Shown here: positions 16,585 to 24,256 of the stretch, piece after piece
Position numbering within the stretch: position 1 is the first letter of the stretch
How the letters are laid out: every line of letters begins with the position of its first letter
Assembly: GCF_001514125.1 (NCBI RefSeq)
Contig: NZ_KQ948559.1
Location: 46,542-110,541 of the forward strand
DNA: 64,000 nucleotides
Reading direction: 5' to 3'
Source: Streptomyces longwoodensis
GTDB taxonomy: Bacteria; Actinomycetota; Actinomycetes; Streptomycetales; Streptomycetaceae
The notes under the pieces: generated by a model
What the model was told of the DNA's origin: nothing
What the model saw: the letters and a program-made list of their open reading frames with translations, nothing else
The model's database searches: none
Program-made: the position numbers and the translations under genes

Positions 16585-16605
16585 CGGCCGGAGCTCCCCG
16601 CCCCC

Positions 16606-16611
16606 TAGGAT
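16606..16611 (+). promoter_or_regulatory. Candidate -10 element (TAGGAT) for gatCAB
   Basis: TAGGAT lies 40 bases upstream of gatC, after the cupin stop codon. It matches the TANNNT pattern well. No clear -35 hexamer is seen at the ideal distance. Confidence 0.4.
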
Positions 16612-16651
16612 TGGGCCCACACCACACACACTCACCCCAGAGGAACGCTGC

Positions 16652-16948
16652 ATGCCTGGCATCACGCGCGAGGAGGTCGCCCACCTCGCCCGGCTGGCGC
16701 GTCTGGAGCTGAAGCCCGAAGAGCTCGACCACTTCGCGGGACAGCTGGACGACATCATCGGCGCGGTCGCCCGCGTCAGTGAGGTCGCCGACCAAGACGT
16801 ACCGCCGACCTCGCACCCGCTCCCGCTGACGAACGTCATGCGCGCGGACGAGGTCCGTCCGTCGCTCACCCCCGAGCAGGCGCTGTCCGGCGCCCCGGCC
16901 CAGGAGCAGCAGCGTTTCAAGGTGCCGCAGATCCTGGGGGAGGAGTAA
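16652..16948 (+). CDS. gatC: Asp/Glu-tRNA amidotransferase subunit C
   Basis: The 98-residue GatC subunit of the heterotrimer that amidates misacylated Glu-tRNA(Gln) and/or Asp-tRNA(Asn). The start Ile-Thr-Arg-Glu-Glu-Val-Ala-His-Leu-Ala-Arg-Leu-Ala-Arg-Leu is typical, as is the Pro-Leu-x-Asn-Val-Met-Arg-x-Asp segment and the ending Phe-Lys-Val-Pro-Gln-Ile-Leu. GatC wraps around GatA and links it to GatB. RBS AGAGGAA. It is 6 bases from gatA, so tightly coupled. Confidence 0.95.
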   Translation: MPGITREEVAHLARLARLELKPEELDHFAGQLDDIIGAVARVSEVADQDVPPTSHPLPLTNVMRADEVRPSLTPEQALSGAPAQEQQRFKVPQILGEE

Positions 16949-16954
16949 CCCGCC

Positions 16955-18448
16955 ATGACGGACATCACCAAGCTCACCGCGGCCGAGACGGCCGCGCGGA
17001 TCGCCTCCGGCGCGCTCACGGCCGTCGAGGTCACCGAGGCCCACCTGGCCCGCATCGAGGCCGTCGACGAGAAGGTGCGCGCCTTCCTGCACGTGGACCG
17101 CGAGGGCGCGCTGGCCCAGGCCCGCGCCGTCGACGCCAAGCGCGAGCGCGGGGAGGAGCTCGGCCCGCTGGCCGGCGTCCCCCTCGCCCTGAAGGACATC
17201 TTCACCACCGAGGGCGTGCCCACGACCGTGGGCTCCAAGATCCTCGAGGGCTGGATCCCGCCGTACGACGCGACCCTCACCCGGCGGCTGAAGGCCGCCG
17301 ACGTGGTCATCCTCGGCAAGACCAACATGGACGAGTTCGCCATGGGGTCCTCGACGGAGAACAGCGCCTACGGCCCGACCGGCAACCCCTGGGACCTCAC
17401 CCGGATCCCCGGCGGCTCCGGCGGCGGCTCCTCGGCCGCGCTGGCCGCCTACATGGCGCCGCTGGCCATCGGCACCGACACGGGTGGCTCGATCCGCCAG
17501 CCGGCCGCCGTCACCGGCACGGTCGGCGTGAAGCCGACGTACGGCGCGGTGTCCCGGTACGGCATGGTGGCCTTCTCGTCCTCCCTCGACCAGGGCGGCC
17601 CTTGCGCCCGCACGGTCCTGGACGCGGCCCTGCTGCACGAGGTCATCGCCGGGCACGACCCGCTCGACTCCACCTCCATCGACGCCCCGGTCCCGGCGGT
17701 CGTCGAGGCCGCCCGCAACGGCAGCGTCCAGGGCATGCGCGTGGGCGTCGTCAAGCAGTTCCGCGGCGAGGGCTACCAGGCCGGCGTCATCCAGCGCTTC
17801 GACGAGTCGGTGGCGCTGCTGAAGGAGCTGGGCGCGGAGATCGTCGAGCTGGACTGCCCGTCCTTCGACCTCGCGCTGTCGGCGTACTACCTGATCGCGC
17901 CCTCCGAGTGCTCCTCCAACCTCGCCCGCTTCGACGGCCTGCGCTACGGCCGGCGCAGCGGCGACGACGGCACCCGCTCCGCCGAGGAGGTCACCGCCCT
18001 CACCCGCGCGGAGGGCTTCGGCCCGGAGGTCAAGCGCCGCATCATGCTGGGTACGTACGCGCTGTCGAGCGGCTACTACGACGCGTACTACGGCTCGGCG
18101 CAGAAGGTCCGCACGCTCATCACCCGGGACTTCGAGAAGGCCTTCGAGCAGGTCGACGTGATCGTCTCCCCGACGACCCCGACCACCGCCTTCCCGATCG
18201 GCGAGCGCGCCGACGACCCGATGGCGATGTACCTCGCGGACCTGTGCACCATCCCGACCAACCTGGCGGGCAACGCGGCGATGTCGCTGCCGTGCGGCCT
18301 CGCCCCCGAGGACGGTCTCCCGGTGGGCCTGCAGATCATCGCCCCGGCGCTGCAGGACGACCGGCTGTACAAGGTGGGCGCCGCCGTCGAGGCCGCCTTC
18401 GTGGAAAAGTGGGGACACCCGCTGCTGGAGGAGGCACCGTCGCTGTGA
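16955..18448 (+). CDS. gatA: Asp/Glu-tRNA amidotransferase subunit A
   Basis: The 497-residue glutaminase subunit, which frees ammonia from glutamine for transfer in GatB. The amidase-signature triad is complete: Lys80 in Ala-Leu-Lys-Asp-Ile-Phe, Ser155 in Gly-Gly-Ser-Gly-Gly-Gly-Ser-Ser, and Ser179 in Asp-Thr-Gly-Gly-Ser-Ile-Arg. Length is normal. Its stop overlaps the start of the next small gene by four bases (GTGA), which makes that gene translationally coupled. Confidence 0.96.
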   Translation: MTDITKLTAAETAARIASGALTAVEVTEAHLARIEAVDEKVRAFLHVDREGALAQARAVDAKRERGEELGPLAGVPLALKDIFTTEGVPTTVGSKILEGWIPPYDATLTRRLKAADVVILGKTNMDEFAMGSSTENSAYGPTGNPWDLTRIPGGSGGGSSAALAAYMAPLAIGTDTGGSIRQPAAVTGTVGVKPTYGAVSRYGMVAFSSSLDQGGPCARTVLDAALLHEVIAGHDPLDSTSIDAPVPAVVEAARNGSVQGMRVGVVKQFRGEGYQAGVIQRFDESVALLKELGAEIVELDCPSFDLALSAYYLIAPSECSSNLARFDGLRYGRRSGDDGTRSAEEVTALTRAEGFGPEVKRRIMLGTYALSSGYYDAYYGSAQKVRTLITRDFEKAFEQVDVIVSPTTPTTAFPIGERADDPMAMYLADLCTIPTNLAGNAAMSLPCGLAPEDGLPVGLQIIAPALQDDRLYKVGAAVEAAFVEKWGHPLLEEAPSL

Positions 18449-18684
18449 GCGCACTGACCAAGGCCAAGGGCTTCAAGAAGTCGAAGTCCGGCACGTACCT
18501 GTCCATGGCCGCGACCGCGTTCGGCGCGGTCGGCGCCGCGAAGCAGATCAAGAAGGCCCGCGCCGAGAGCGACACGCTGCGGCTCGTCGACGCGGTCGTC
18601 ACCGCCGCCGGCATCGTCACCGGCCTCGCCCTGCTGTACCGCGAGCTGAAGCGGCTGGGCGACGACGACGTCCTGCTGGGCTGA
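18445..18684 (+). CDS. Small protein encoded between gatA and gatB
   Basis: A 79-residue protein with a Lys/Gly-rich N-terminus (Lys-Ala-Lys-Gly-Phe-Lys-Lys-Ser-Lys-Ser) and two mildly hydrophobic stretches (about residues 20-32 and 46-62), ending in an acidic tail. I recognise no domain. The GTG overlaps the gatA stop codon (GTGA at 18445-18448) and gatB follows after 16 bases, so it is made from the gatCAB transcript. Its coupling suggests a stable link to the amidotransferase or simply shared expression; the basic end could touch RNA, the hydrophobic part a membrane. These last points are inference. Confidence 0.72.
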   Translation: MSALTKAKGFKKSKSGTYLSMAATAFGAVGAAKQIKKARAESDTLRLVDAVVTAAGIVTGLALLYRELKRLGDDDVLLG

Positions 18685-18700
18685 GAGGGAAGTACTCACC

Positions 18701-20215
18701 GTGACCACCACGATCGACCTGGTGTCGTACGAGGACGCCCTGGCGTCGTACGACCCCGTCATGGGCCTCGAGGTCCATGTCGAACTCGGCACCCGGACCA
18801 AGATGTTCTGCGGCTGTTCGACCGCGCTCGGCGCCGACCCGAACACCCAGACCTGCCCCGTCTGCCTCGGCCTGCCCGGCGCGCTGCCGGTCGTCAACGC
18901 GACCGGCGTGGAGTCCGCGATCAAGATCGGTCTCGCGCTGAACTGCGAGATCGCCGAGTGGTGCCGCTTCGCCCGGAAGAACTACTTCTACCCGGACATG
19001 CCGAAGAACTTCCAGACCTCCCAGTACGACGAGCCGATCGCCTTCGACGGCTACCTCGACGTGCAGCTGGAGGACGGCGAGACCTTCCGCGTGGAGATCG
19101 AGCGCGCCCACATGGAGGAGGACACCGGCAAGTCGACGCACGTCGGCGGCGCCACCGGCCGGATCCACGGCGCGTCCCATTCGCTGCTGGACTACAACCG
19201 CGCGGGCATCCCGCTCATCGAGATCGTCACCAAGCCGATCGAGGGCGCCGGCGAGCGCGCCCCCGAGGTGGCCAAGGCGTACGTCCGGGAGCTGCGCGAG
19301 GTCATCCGGGCGCTCGGCGTGTCCGAGGCCCGCATGGAGATGGGCCAGATGCGCTGCGACGTGAACCTCTCGCTGCGCCCGCACGGCACCGAGAAGTTCG
19401 GCACCCGGTCCGAGACGAAGAACGTCAACTCGCTGCGGTCCGTGGAGCGCGCGGCCCGCTTCGAGATCCAGCGGCACGCGGCGGTGCTGTCCTCCGGCGG
19501 CACGATCGTGCAGGAGACCCGCCACTTCCACGAGGACACCGGGTCCACGACCTCGGGCCGCGTGAAGGAGGAGGCCGAGGACTACCGGTACTTCCCGGAG
19601 CCCGACCTCGTCCCCGTGGCGCCCTCGCGCGCGTGGGTCGAGGAGATCCGCGCCGCGCTGCCCGAGCTGCCGCTGGCCCGCCGCACCCGGCTGCTGGCCG
19701 AGTGGGGCATCTCCGCCACCGACATGCAGGCGATCCTCAACGCCGGTGCGCTGGAGCCGATCGTCGCCACGATCGACGCCGGCGCGGACGCGGCGTCCGC
19801 CCGCAAGTGGTGGATGGGCGAGCTGGCCCGCAGCGCCAACGAGTCCGGCACGGCGCTCGACGAACTGGCCATCACGCCGGAGCAGGTGGCCCGGGTCACC
19901 GAGCTCGTCGCGAAGGGCGACCTCAACGACAAGCTGGCCCGCCAGGTCATCGAGGGCGTCCTCGCGGGTGAGGGCACCCCGGACGAGGTCGTCGACCAGC
20001 GCGGTCTGAAGGTCGTCTCCGACGAGGGCGCGCTGACCGCCGCCGTCGAGGAGGCCATCGCCGGCAACCCTGGCGTCGCGGACAAGATCCGCGGCGGCAA
20101 GGTGGCCGCGGCCGGCGCCCTGGTCGGCGCGGTCATGAAGGCCACCCGGGGCCAGGCCGACGCGGCCCGCGTCAAGGAACTGATCCTGGAGAAGCTGGGC
20201 GTCACCGAGGGCTGA
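18701..20215 (+). CDS. gatB: Asp/Glu-tRNA amidotransferase subunit B
   Basis: The 504-residue GatB subunit, which binds the misacylated tRNA and carries the kinase/transamidase site. Visible marks are Gly-Leu-Glu-Val-His-Val-Glu-Leu near residue 22, a four-cysteine zinc region (Cys-Gly-Cys-Ser ... Cys-Pro-Val-Cys-Leu-Gly) near residues 38-58, Asp-Tyr-Asn-Arg-Ala-Gly-Ile-Pro-Leu-Ile-Glu-Ile-Val near 165, and the C-terminal YqeY-like tail domain. GTG start after GAGAGGGAAG. Last gene of the operon, followed at once by a strong terminator. Confidence 0.96.
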   Translation: MTTTIDLVSYEDALASYDPVMGLEVHVELGTRTKMFCGCSTALGADPNTQTCPVCLGLPGALPVVNATGVESAIKIGLALNCEIAEWCRFARKNYFYPDMPKNFQTSQYDEPIAFDGYLDVQLEDGETFRVEIERAHMEEDTGKSTHVGGATGRIHGASHSLLDYNRAGIPLIEIVTKPIEGAGERAPEVAKAYVRELREVIRALGVSEARMEMGQMRCDVNLSLRPHGTEKFGTRSETKNVNSLRSVERAARFEIQRHAAVLSSGGTIVQETRHFHEDTGSTTSGRVKEEAEDYRYFPEPDLVPVAPSRAWVEEIRAALPELPLARRTRLLAEWGISATDMQAILNAGALEPIVATIDAGADAASARKWWMGELARSANESGTALDELAITPEQVARVTELVAKGDLNDKLARQVIEGVLAGEGTPDEVVDQRGLKVVSDEGALTAAVEEAIAGNPGVADKIRGGKVAAAGALVGAVMKATRGQADAARVKELILEKLGVTEG

Positions 20216-20220
20216 ACCCC

Positions 20221-20263
20221 CGCGAACGGCCCCGGAGGCGCCCCGCCCCCGGGGCCGTTCGCG
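20221..20263 (+). terminator. Strong hairpin terminator after gatB
   Basis: A perfect 15-bp stem joins 20221-20235 (CGCGAACGGCCCCGG) to 20249-20263, with a 13-base loop, starting 5 bases after the gatB stop. Confidence 0.8.
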
Positions 20264-20320
20264 TCCCCGGAACCACCCGCTCCGTGCTCGTGCGGGGCCG
20301 ACCGGGTACGCTCCCGCGCC

Positions 20321-20698
20321 ATGAGTGGACGCACCGACTCCGACACCGGCGAGCACATACGCGCCGACGAGGACACCCGCGCCGACGCCGGGACGGCCCC
20401 GGCCGGCCCGGAGGCCGACGTGGACGGGGAGGACGAGCACGAGGACGAGCGCGAGGACGCCCGGCGGGCCCGCTGGACGGCGACCGGGACCGGCGCCGTG
20501 CTGACCCTGGCCGGCCTCGCCGCCTCCCTGCTGCGCCTGACCGGCTCCGCCCCGGCGCTCGTCCCGGCCGCCTACGCCCTCGGGGCCGCCGTCTGCGCCC
20601 TCGGCGCGCTCCTCGGCGCCCGCGGCCGCACCCGCCGCGCGCTCTGGCTGCTGATCGCCGGCGTGATGGTGATGGCGGTGGGGGACCAGTCCGACTGA
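20321..20698 (+). CDS. Small membrane protein with acidic N-terminus
   Basis: A 125-residue hypothetical protein. The first 45 residues are acidic (many Asp, Glu), followed by Ala-Arg-Arg-Ala-Arg-Trp and three hydrophobic segments (about 52-66, 74-95 and 104-119). No known domain recognised. TACGCT ends 8 bases before the ATG, so the mRNA may be leaderless. It stands alone between the gatB terminator and the MMPL gene. Confidence 0.65.
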   Translation: MSGRTDSDTGEHIRADEDTRADAGTAPAGPEADVDGEDEHEDEREDARRARWTATGTGAVLTLAGLAASLLRLTGSAPALVPAAYALGAAVCALGALLGARGRTRRALWLLIAGVMVMAVGDQSD

Positions 20699-20924
20699 TC
20701 CGGCCCGGACCCCGCTTACGCAGGGCTTATGCCCGGCCGACATCCATCCCGTTATTGTCCTGTGATCCGCCTCCCACTCCTGTGAAAAGCCCCACGAAGG
20801 CCGCAAACGATCTCCAATGCCTGGAAGAGTGACCTGGCATCGCTCATGCGTTCTTTGCGGGCCGTTCATCCCATGGACGACTGTTCCCGGCCAAAGATCC
20901 ACACTTCACCCCGGGAGCACGTTC

Positions 20925-23159
20925 GTGGCAGCCCTCGCACGCTGGTGTGTCCAGCGCCGCCTCGTCGCCGTCCTGCTGTGGCTGGCCGCCTTCGGCGGGG
21001 TGAGCGCCGCCGCCGCGGTCGCCGGGAGCGCGTACTCCAACGACTACGCCGTCCCCGGCACGGAGGCCGGCCACGCCGCCCGGCTCCTTGAGCAGGGCTT
21101 CCCGGAACTCGGCGGTGACACCGACAGCGTCGTCTGGCACACCAGCTCGGGCTCCGTGCGCGCCGCCGACGTCGAACAGACCATGACCCGCACCCTGGAC
21201 CGCATCGCCGACCTGCCCGGCGTCGCCACCGTGAGCAGCCCCTACGCCGACCGGGGCGCCGGCGCCGTCAGCGCCGACGGCCGCACGGCGTACGCCACCG
21301 TCACCTTCACCGACGGCGCCGAGGACATCGACCGGGGCGAGGCGCAGGCGGTGGTGGACACCGCCAAGGGGGCCGAGTCCGACGGGCTCCGGGTGGAGCT
21401 GGGCGGCAGCGCCATGTCCCTCACCGAGGCCCCCGGCGGGCACCTGGCCGAGGTGGTCGGCGTGGTCGTCGCCGCGGTCGTGCTGTTCCTCGCCTTCGGC
21501 TCGCTGGCCGCCTCGCTGCTGCCGATCGCCACCGCCCTGGTAGGCGTCGGCACCGCGTACGCCGGGATCGCGCTGCTCGGGCACGCCATGACCGTCGCCG
21601 ACTTCGCGCCGATGCTCGGCATGCTGGTCGGGCTCGGCGTCGGCATCGACTACGCGCTGTTCATCGTGACCCGGCACCGTCGCGGCCTGCGGCGCGGGCT
21701 GTCCGTCACCGAGGCGGCCACCACCGCCGTCGCCACCACCGGACGCGCCGTCGTCTTCGCGGGCGCGACGGTGTGCATCGCGCTGCTCGGCATGCTCACC
21801 CTGCGGCTGACCTTCCTCAACGGCGTCGCCGTCGCCGCCTGTCTCACCGTGCTGCTCACCGTCGCCGCCTCGGTCACCCTGCTGCCCGCCCTGCTCTCCT
21901 TCATCGGCCCGCGGGCCCTGAGCCGCCGAGAGCGGCGCCGGCTCGCCGAGCACGGGCCCGAACCGGAGGTCCCCACCGGGTTCGCGGCCCGCTGGTCGGC
22001 GCTGGTCGAACGCCGGCCCAAGCTGCTCGGCGCGCTCGCCCTGGCCGTCGTCGCCGTCCTCGCCCTGCCCACCCTGGGGCTGCGCCTGGGCACCTCCGAC
22101 CAGGGCAACGACCCGACGACCACCACGACCCGCCAGGCGTACGACCTCCTCGCCGAGGGCTTCGGACCGGGCGTCAACGGCCCGCTGACGCTGGTGACGC
22201 GCGTGGCGGGCGGCGAGGACCGGCTCGCCCTGGACAACCTCGACGCCACCCTGCGCACCACCGAGGGCGTCGCGTCGGTCACCCCGGTGACCTACGACTC
22301 CGCCGGTACGACCGCCCGCCTCACCGTGGTGCCCGACTCCGCGCCCCAGTCCCAGCGGACCAGCGAGCTGGTCGACCGGCTGCGCCAGGAGGTGCTGCCC
22401 CGCGCCGAGCACGGCACCGCGCTGGACGTGCAGGTCGGCGGCATCACGGCCGGCTACGACGACTTCGCCGACGTCATCGTGGGCAAGCTGCCGCTGTTCG
22501 TCGGCGTCGTCATCGGCCTCGGCTGCCTGCTGCTCCTGCTGGCCTTCCGGTCCGTCGGCATCCCGCTGAAGGCCGCCGCGATGAACGTCGCCGCCGTCGC
22601 CGCCTCCTTCGGGGTGGTCGTGGCGGTCTTCCAGTGGGGCTGGGGGAGTGAACTGCTCGGACTCGGCCGGGCGGGCCCGATCGAGCCGTTCCTCCCGGTG
22701 ATCATGGTGTCGGTCCTGTTCGGGCTGTCCATGGACTACCAGGTCTTCCTGGTCAGCCGGATGTACGAGGAGTGGCTGGAGACCGGGGACAACCGGCGCG
22801 CCGTTCGCGTCGGGCTCGCCGAGACCAGCCGGGTCATCAACTCCGCCGCGGTCATCATGATCTCGGTCTTCCTCGCCTTCGTGCTCAGCGGCGACCGGGT
22901 GATCGCCATGTTCGGCATCGCGCTCGCCGCCGCCGTCGCCCTGGACGCCTTCGTCCTGCGCACCCTGCTGGTGCCGGCCCTGATGCACCTGCTGGGCGAC
23001 GCCAACTGGTGGCTGCCCGGCTGGCTGGAGCGCCGGCTGCCCCGCATCAGCATCGAGCCGCCCGAGTGCCGCGCCGCCGCCCTGGACCGGCTCACGGACG
23101 TCGTGGCCGAGGTCGAGCAGATCGACGCGGCCGCGCGCAGCCCGCACGACGATCATTAA
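20925..23159 (+). CDS. MMPL/RND-family membrane transporter
   Basis: A 744-residue exporter of the MMPL branch of the RND superfamily. The layout is one N-terminal helix, an extracytoplasmic loop (about 40-170), five helices, a cytoplasmic linker, one helix, a second loop (about 390-510) and five more helices, twelve in all. Family motifs are Gly-Leu-Gly-Val-Gly-Ile-Asp-Tyr-Ala-Leu-Phe in the first half and Gly-Leu-Ser-Met-Asp-Tyr-Gln-Val-Phe-Leu in the second; the Asp residues take part in proton coupling. The cargo, perhaps a lipid or secondary metabolite, cannot be told. The GTG at 20925 is chosen because the membrane helix begins right after it and a GGGAG lies upstream; an ATG at 20817 would add 36 unlike residues. 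Confidence 0.88.
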   Translation: MAALARWCVQRRLVAVLLWLAAFGGVSAAAAVAGSAYSNDYAVPGTEAGHAARLLEQGFPELGGDTDSVVWHTSSGSVRAADVEQTMTRTLDRIADLPGVATVSSPYADRGAGAVSADGRTAYATVTFTDGAEDIDRGEAQAVVDTAKGAESDGLRVELGGSAMSLTEAPGGHLAEVVGVVVAAVVLFLAFGSLAASLLPIATALVGVGTAYAGIALLGHAMTVADFAPMLGMLVGLGVGIDYALFIVTRHRRGLRRGLSVTEAATTAVATTGRAVVFAGATVCIALLGMLTLRLTFLNGVAVAACLTVLLTVAASVTLLPALLSFIGPRALSRRERRRLAEHGPEPEVPTGFAARWSALVERRPKLLGALALAVVAVLALPTLGLRLGTSDQGNDPTTTTTRQAYDLLAEGFGPGVNGPLTLVTRVAGGEDRLALDNLDATLRTTEGVASVTPVTYDSAGTTARLTVVPDSAPQSQRTSELVDRLRQEVLPRAEHGTALDVQVGGITAGYDDFADVIVGKLPLFVGVVIGLGCLLLLLAFRSVGIPLKAAAMNVAAVAASFGVVVAVFQWGWGSELLGLGRAGPIEPFLPVIMVSVLFGLSMDYQVFLVSRMYEEWLETGDNRRAVRVGLAETSRVINSAAVIMISVFLAFVLSGDRVIAMFGIALAAAVALDAFVLRTLLVPALMHLLGDANWWLPGWLERRLPRISIEPPECRAAALDRLTDVVAEVEQIDAAARSPHDDH

Positions 23160-23181
23160 GCAACCTCTCAGAGAGCGTCCG

Positions 23182-23187
23182 TACGGT
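23182..23187 (+). promoter_or_regulatory. -10 element TACGGT before the next membrane-protein gene
   Basis: TACGGT ends 7 bases before the ATG at 23195 and no ribosome site is seen, so this gene may start a leaderless transcript of its own instead of reading on from the MMPL gene. Confidence 0.4.
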
Positions 23188-23194
23188 GCCAGGC

Positions 23195-23764
23195 ATGGAA
23201 ACCACGACTGACGAGACCGCCGCCGAGGACGCCCGCACCGAGGAGGCCGCCCCCCAGGAGGCCGCCACCGCCCGGGACGCCGCCACCGGGGGCGCGAGCG
23301 GTGCCGACCCGGAGGCCGACGCCGACGCGGACGCCACGACGGACGCCGAGGCGGCCGGAGCGGCCGGGCCCTCCGGGGTCGGCCAGGGCGCCGGGGCCGT
23401 CGTCTCCGTCGCCCTCGGCATCGTGTCGCTCACCGGCAGCTGGACGGGCACCGTCGCCGCCGCCCGCGAGACCCTGGTCGGCCAGCTGCGGACCTCCTCC
23501 ACGGCGAGCGTCTCCCAGCAGATCAAGGAGGTCTACGGCGACGCCTGGCACACCACCGCGCTGTGGGCCGGCCTGTTCGCCCTGGTCGCGCTGGTCACCG
23601 GCGCGGTCGTGCTGGTCCGCCCGGCCTTCGGCGCGCCCGGCAGGCCGCAGGCGCCCTGGATCAAGTCGGTCGCCTGGGCCGGTGTCGCGCTCGGCGTGAT
23701 CGGCCTGCTGCTGGCCGTGCTGAAGTACAGCGACGCCCTGCTCGGCCTGCCGCCCGCGAGCTGA
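23195..23764 (+). CDS. Membrane protein with Ala/Asp/Glu-rich N-terminus
   Basis: A 189-residue protein. The first 70 residues are low-complexity Ala, Glu, Asp and Thr. Hydrophobic segments follow at about 71-90, 123-143 and 157-176, with a polar 35-residue loop between the first two containing Gln-Gln-Ile-Lys-Glu-Val-Tyr-Gly. I recognise no family. The long disordered acidic head recalls that of the gene at 20321, on the other side of the MMPL exporter, though the two show no clear likeness in their membrane parts. Confidence 0.65.
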   Translation: METTTDETAAEDARTEEAAPQEAATARDAATGGASGADPEADADADATTDAEAAGAAGPSGVGQGAGAVVSVALGIVSLTGSWTGTVAAARETLVGQLRTSSTASVSQQIKEVYGDAWHTTALWAGLFALVALVTGAVVLVRPAFGAPGRPQAPWIKSVAWAGVALGVIGLLLAVLKYSDALLGLPPAS

Positions 23765-23778
23765 ACCGGTCCTCACCC

Positions 23779-23830
23779 GAGGGGCCTTAGGCCCCGGCGT
23801 ACGTGCCTTACGCCGGGCCCGGGGCCCCTC
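23779..23830 (+). terminator. Compound hairpin terminator
   Basis: Outer arms GAGGGGCC (23779-23786) and GGCCCCTC (23823-23830) enclose an inner stem GGCGTA (23796-23801) / TACGCC (23809-23814). It separates the membrane-protein gene from the genes that follow. Confidence 0.65.
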
Positions 23831-23957
23831 ACCCGCGTCTAAGGCACCGCGCCCCCGCGAAGATGCGGAACTCTCCCGATGTGGCGGACCCGCCTCGGAG
23901 ACGAAGGTGGAGGCATCGCAACCGAGCGAAGCCGACACACTCTCCCGAGGGGACCGC

Positions 23958-24194
23958 ATGTACGAGCTCGAGCTCCAGCAGCTCCGTTCCGCCGAACTCA
24001 TCCGCCAGGCCGACCAGGAGCGCCTCGCCCGCGAGGTCGTCCGCGGCCGCCGGGCCGCCCGGCGCGAGGCCGCCGGCCGCACCGCCGCCCGCGAGGGCGA
24101 CGCCGGCCCGTCCGATACCAGTCGTACCGGCCCCACCAGCCATACCGGCCATGCCCGCCGCTCCTGGCGGCTGCGGTCCACCCGGGCCGCGTGA
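23958..24194 (+). CDS. Small Arg/Glu-rich helical protein
   Basis: A 78-residue protein. The first 48 residues form one long charged helix (Leu-Glu-Leu-Gln-Gln-Leu-Arg-Ser-Ala-Glu-Leu-Ile-Arg then many Arg/Ala), likely coiled coil; the rest is a Ser/Thr/His/Arg-rich tail. No family recognised. GAGGGGACC is a good ribosome site before the ATG. Placement 62 bases before the LuxR-type regulator may mean co-transcription. Confidence 0.6.
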   Translation: MYELELQQLRSAELIRQADQERLAREVVRGRRAARREAAGRTAAREGDAGPSDTSRTGPTSHTGHARRSWRLRSTRAA

Positions 24195-24256
24195 ACGCCC
24201 CCGCCGCCCCGGCCCTCCCCGAAGAAAACACCGGGGCGGCGCCGGGGCCCTGTGCC

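Noticed and set aside
20817..20924. Upstream ATG for the MMPL gene
   Set aside because: It adds 36 residues ahead of the first membrane helix with no ribosome site; the GTG at 20925 fits the family start.
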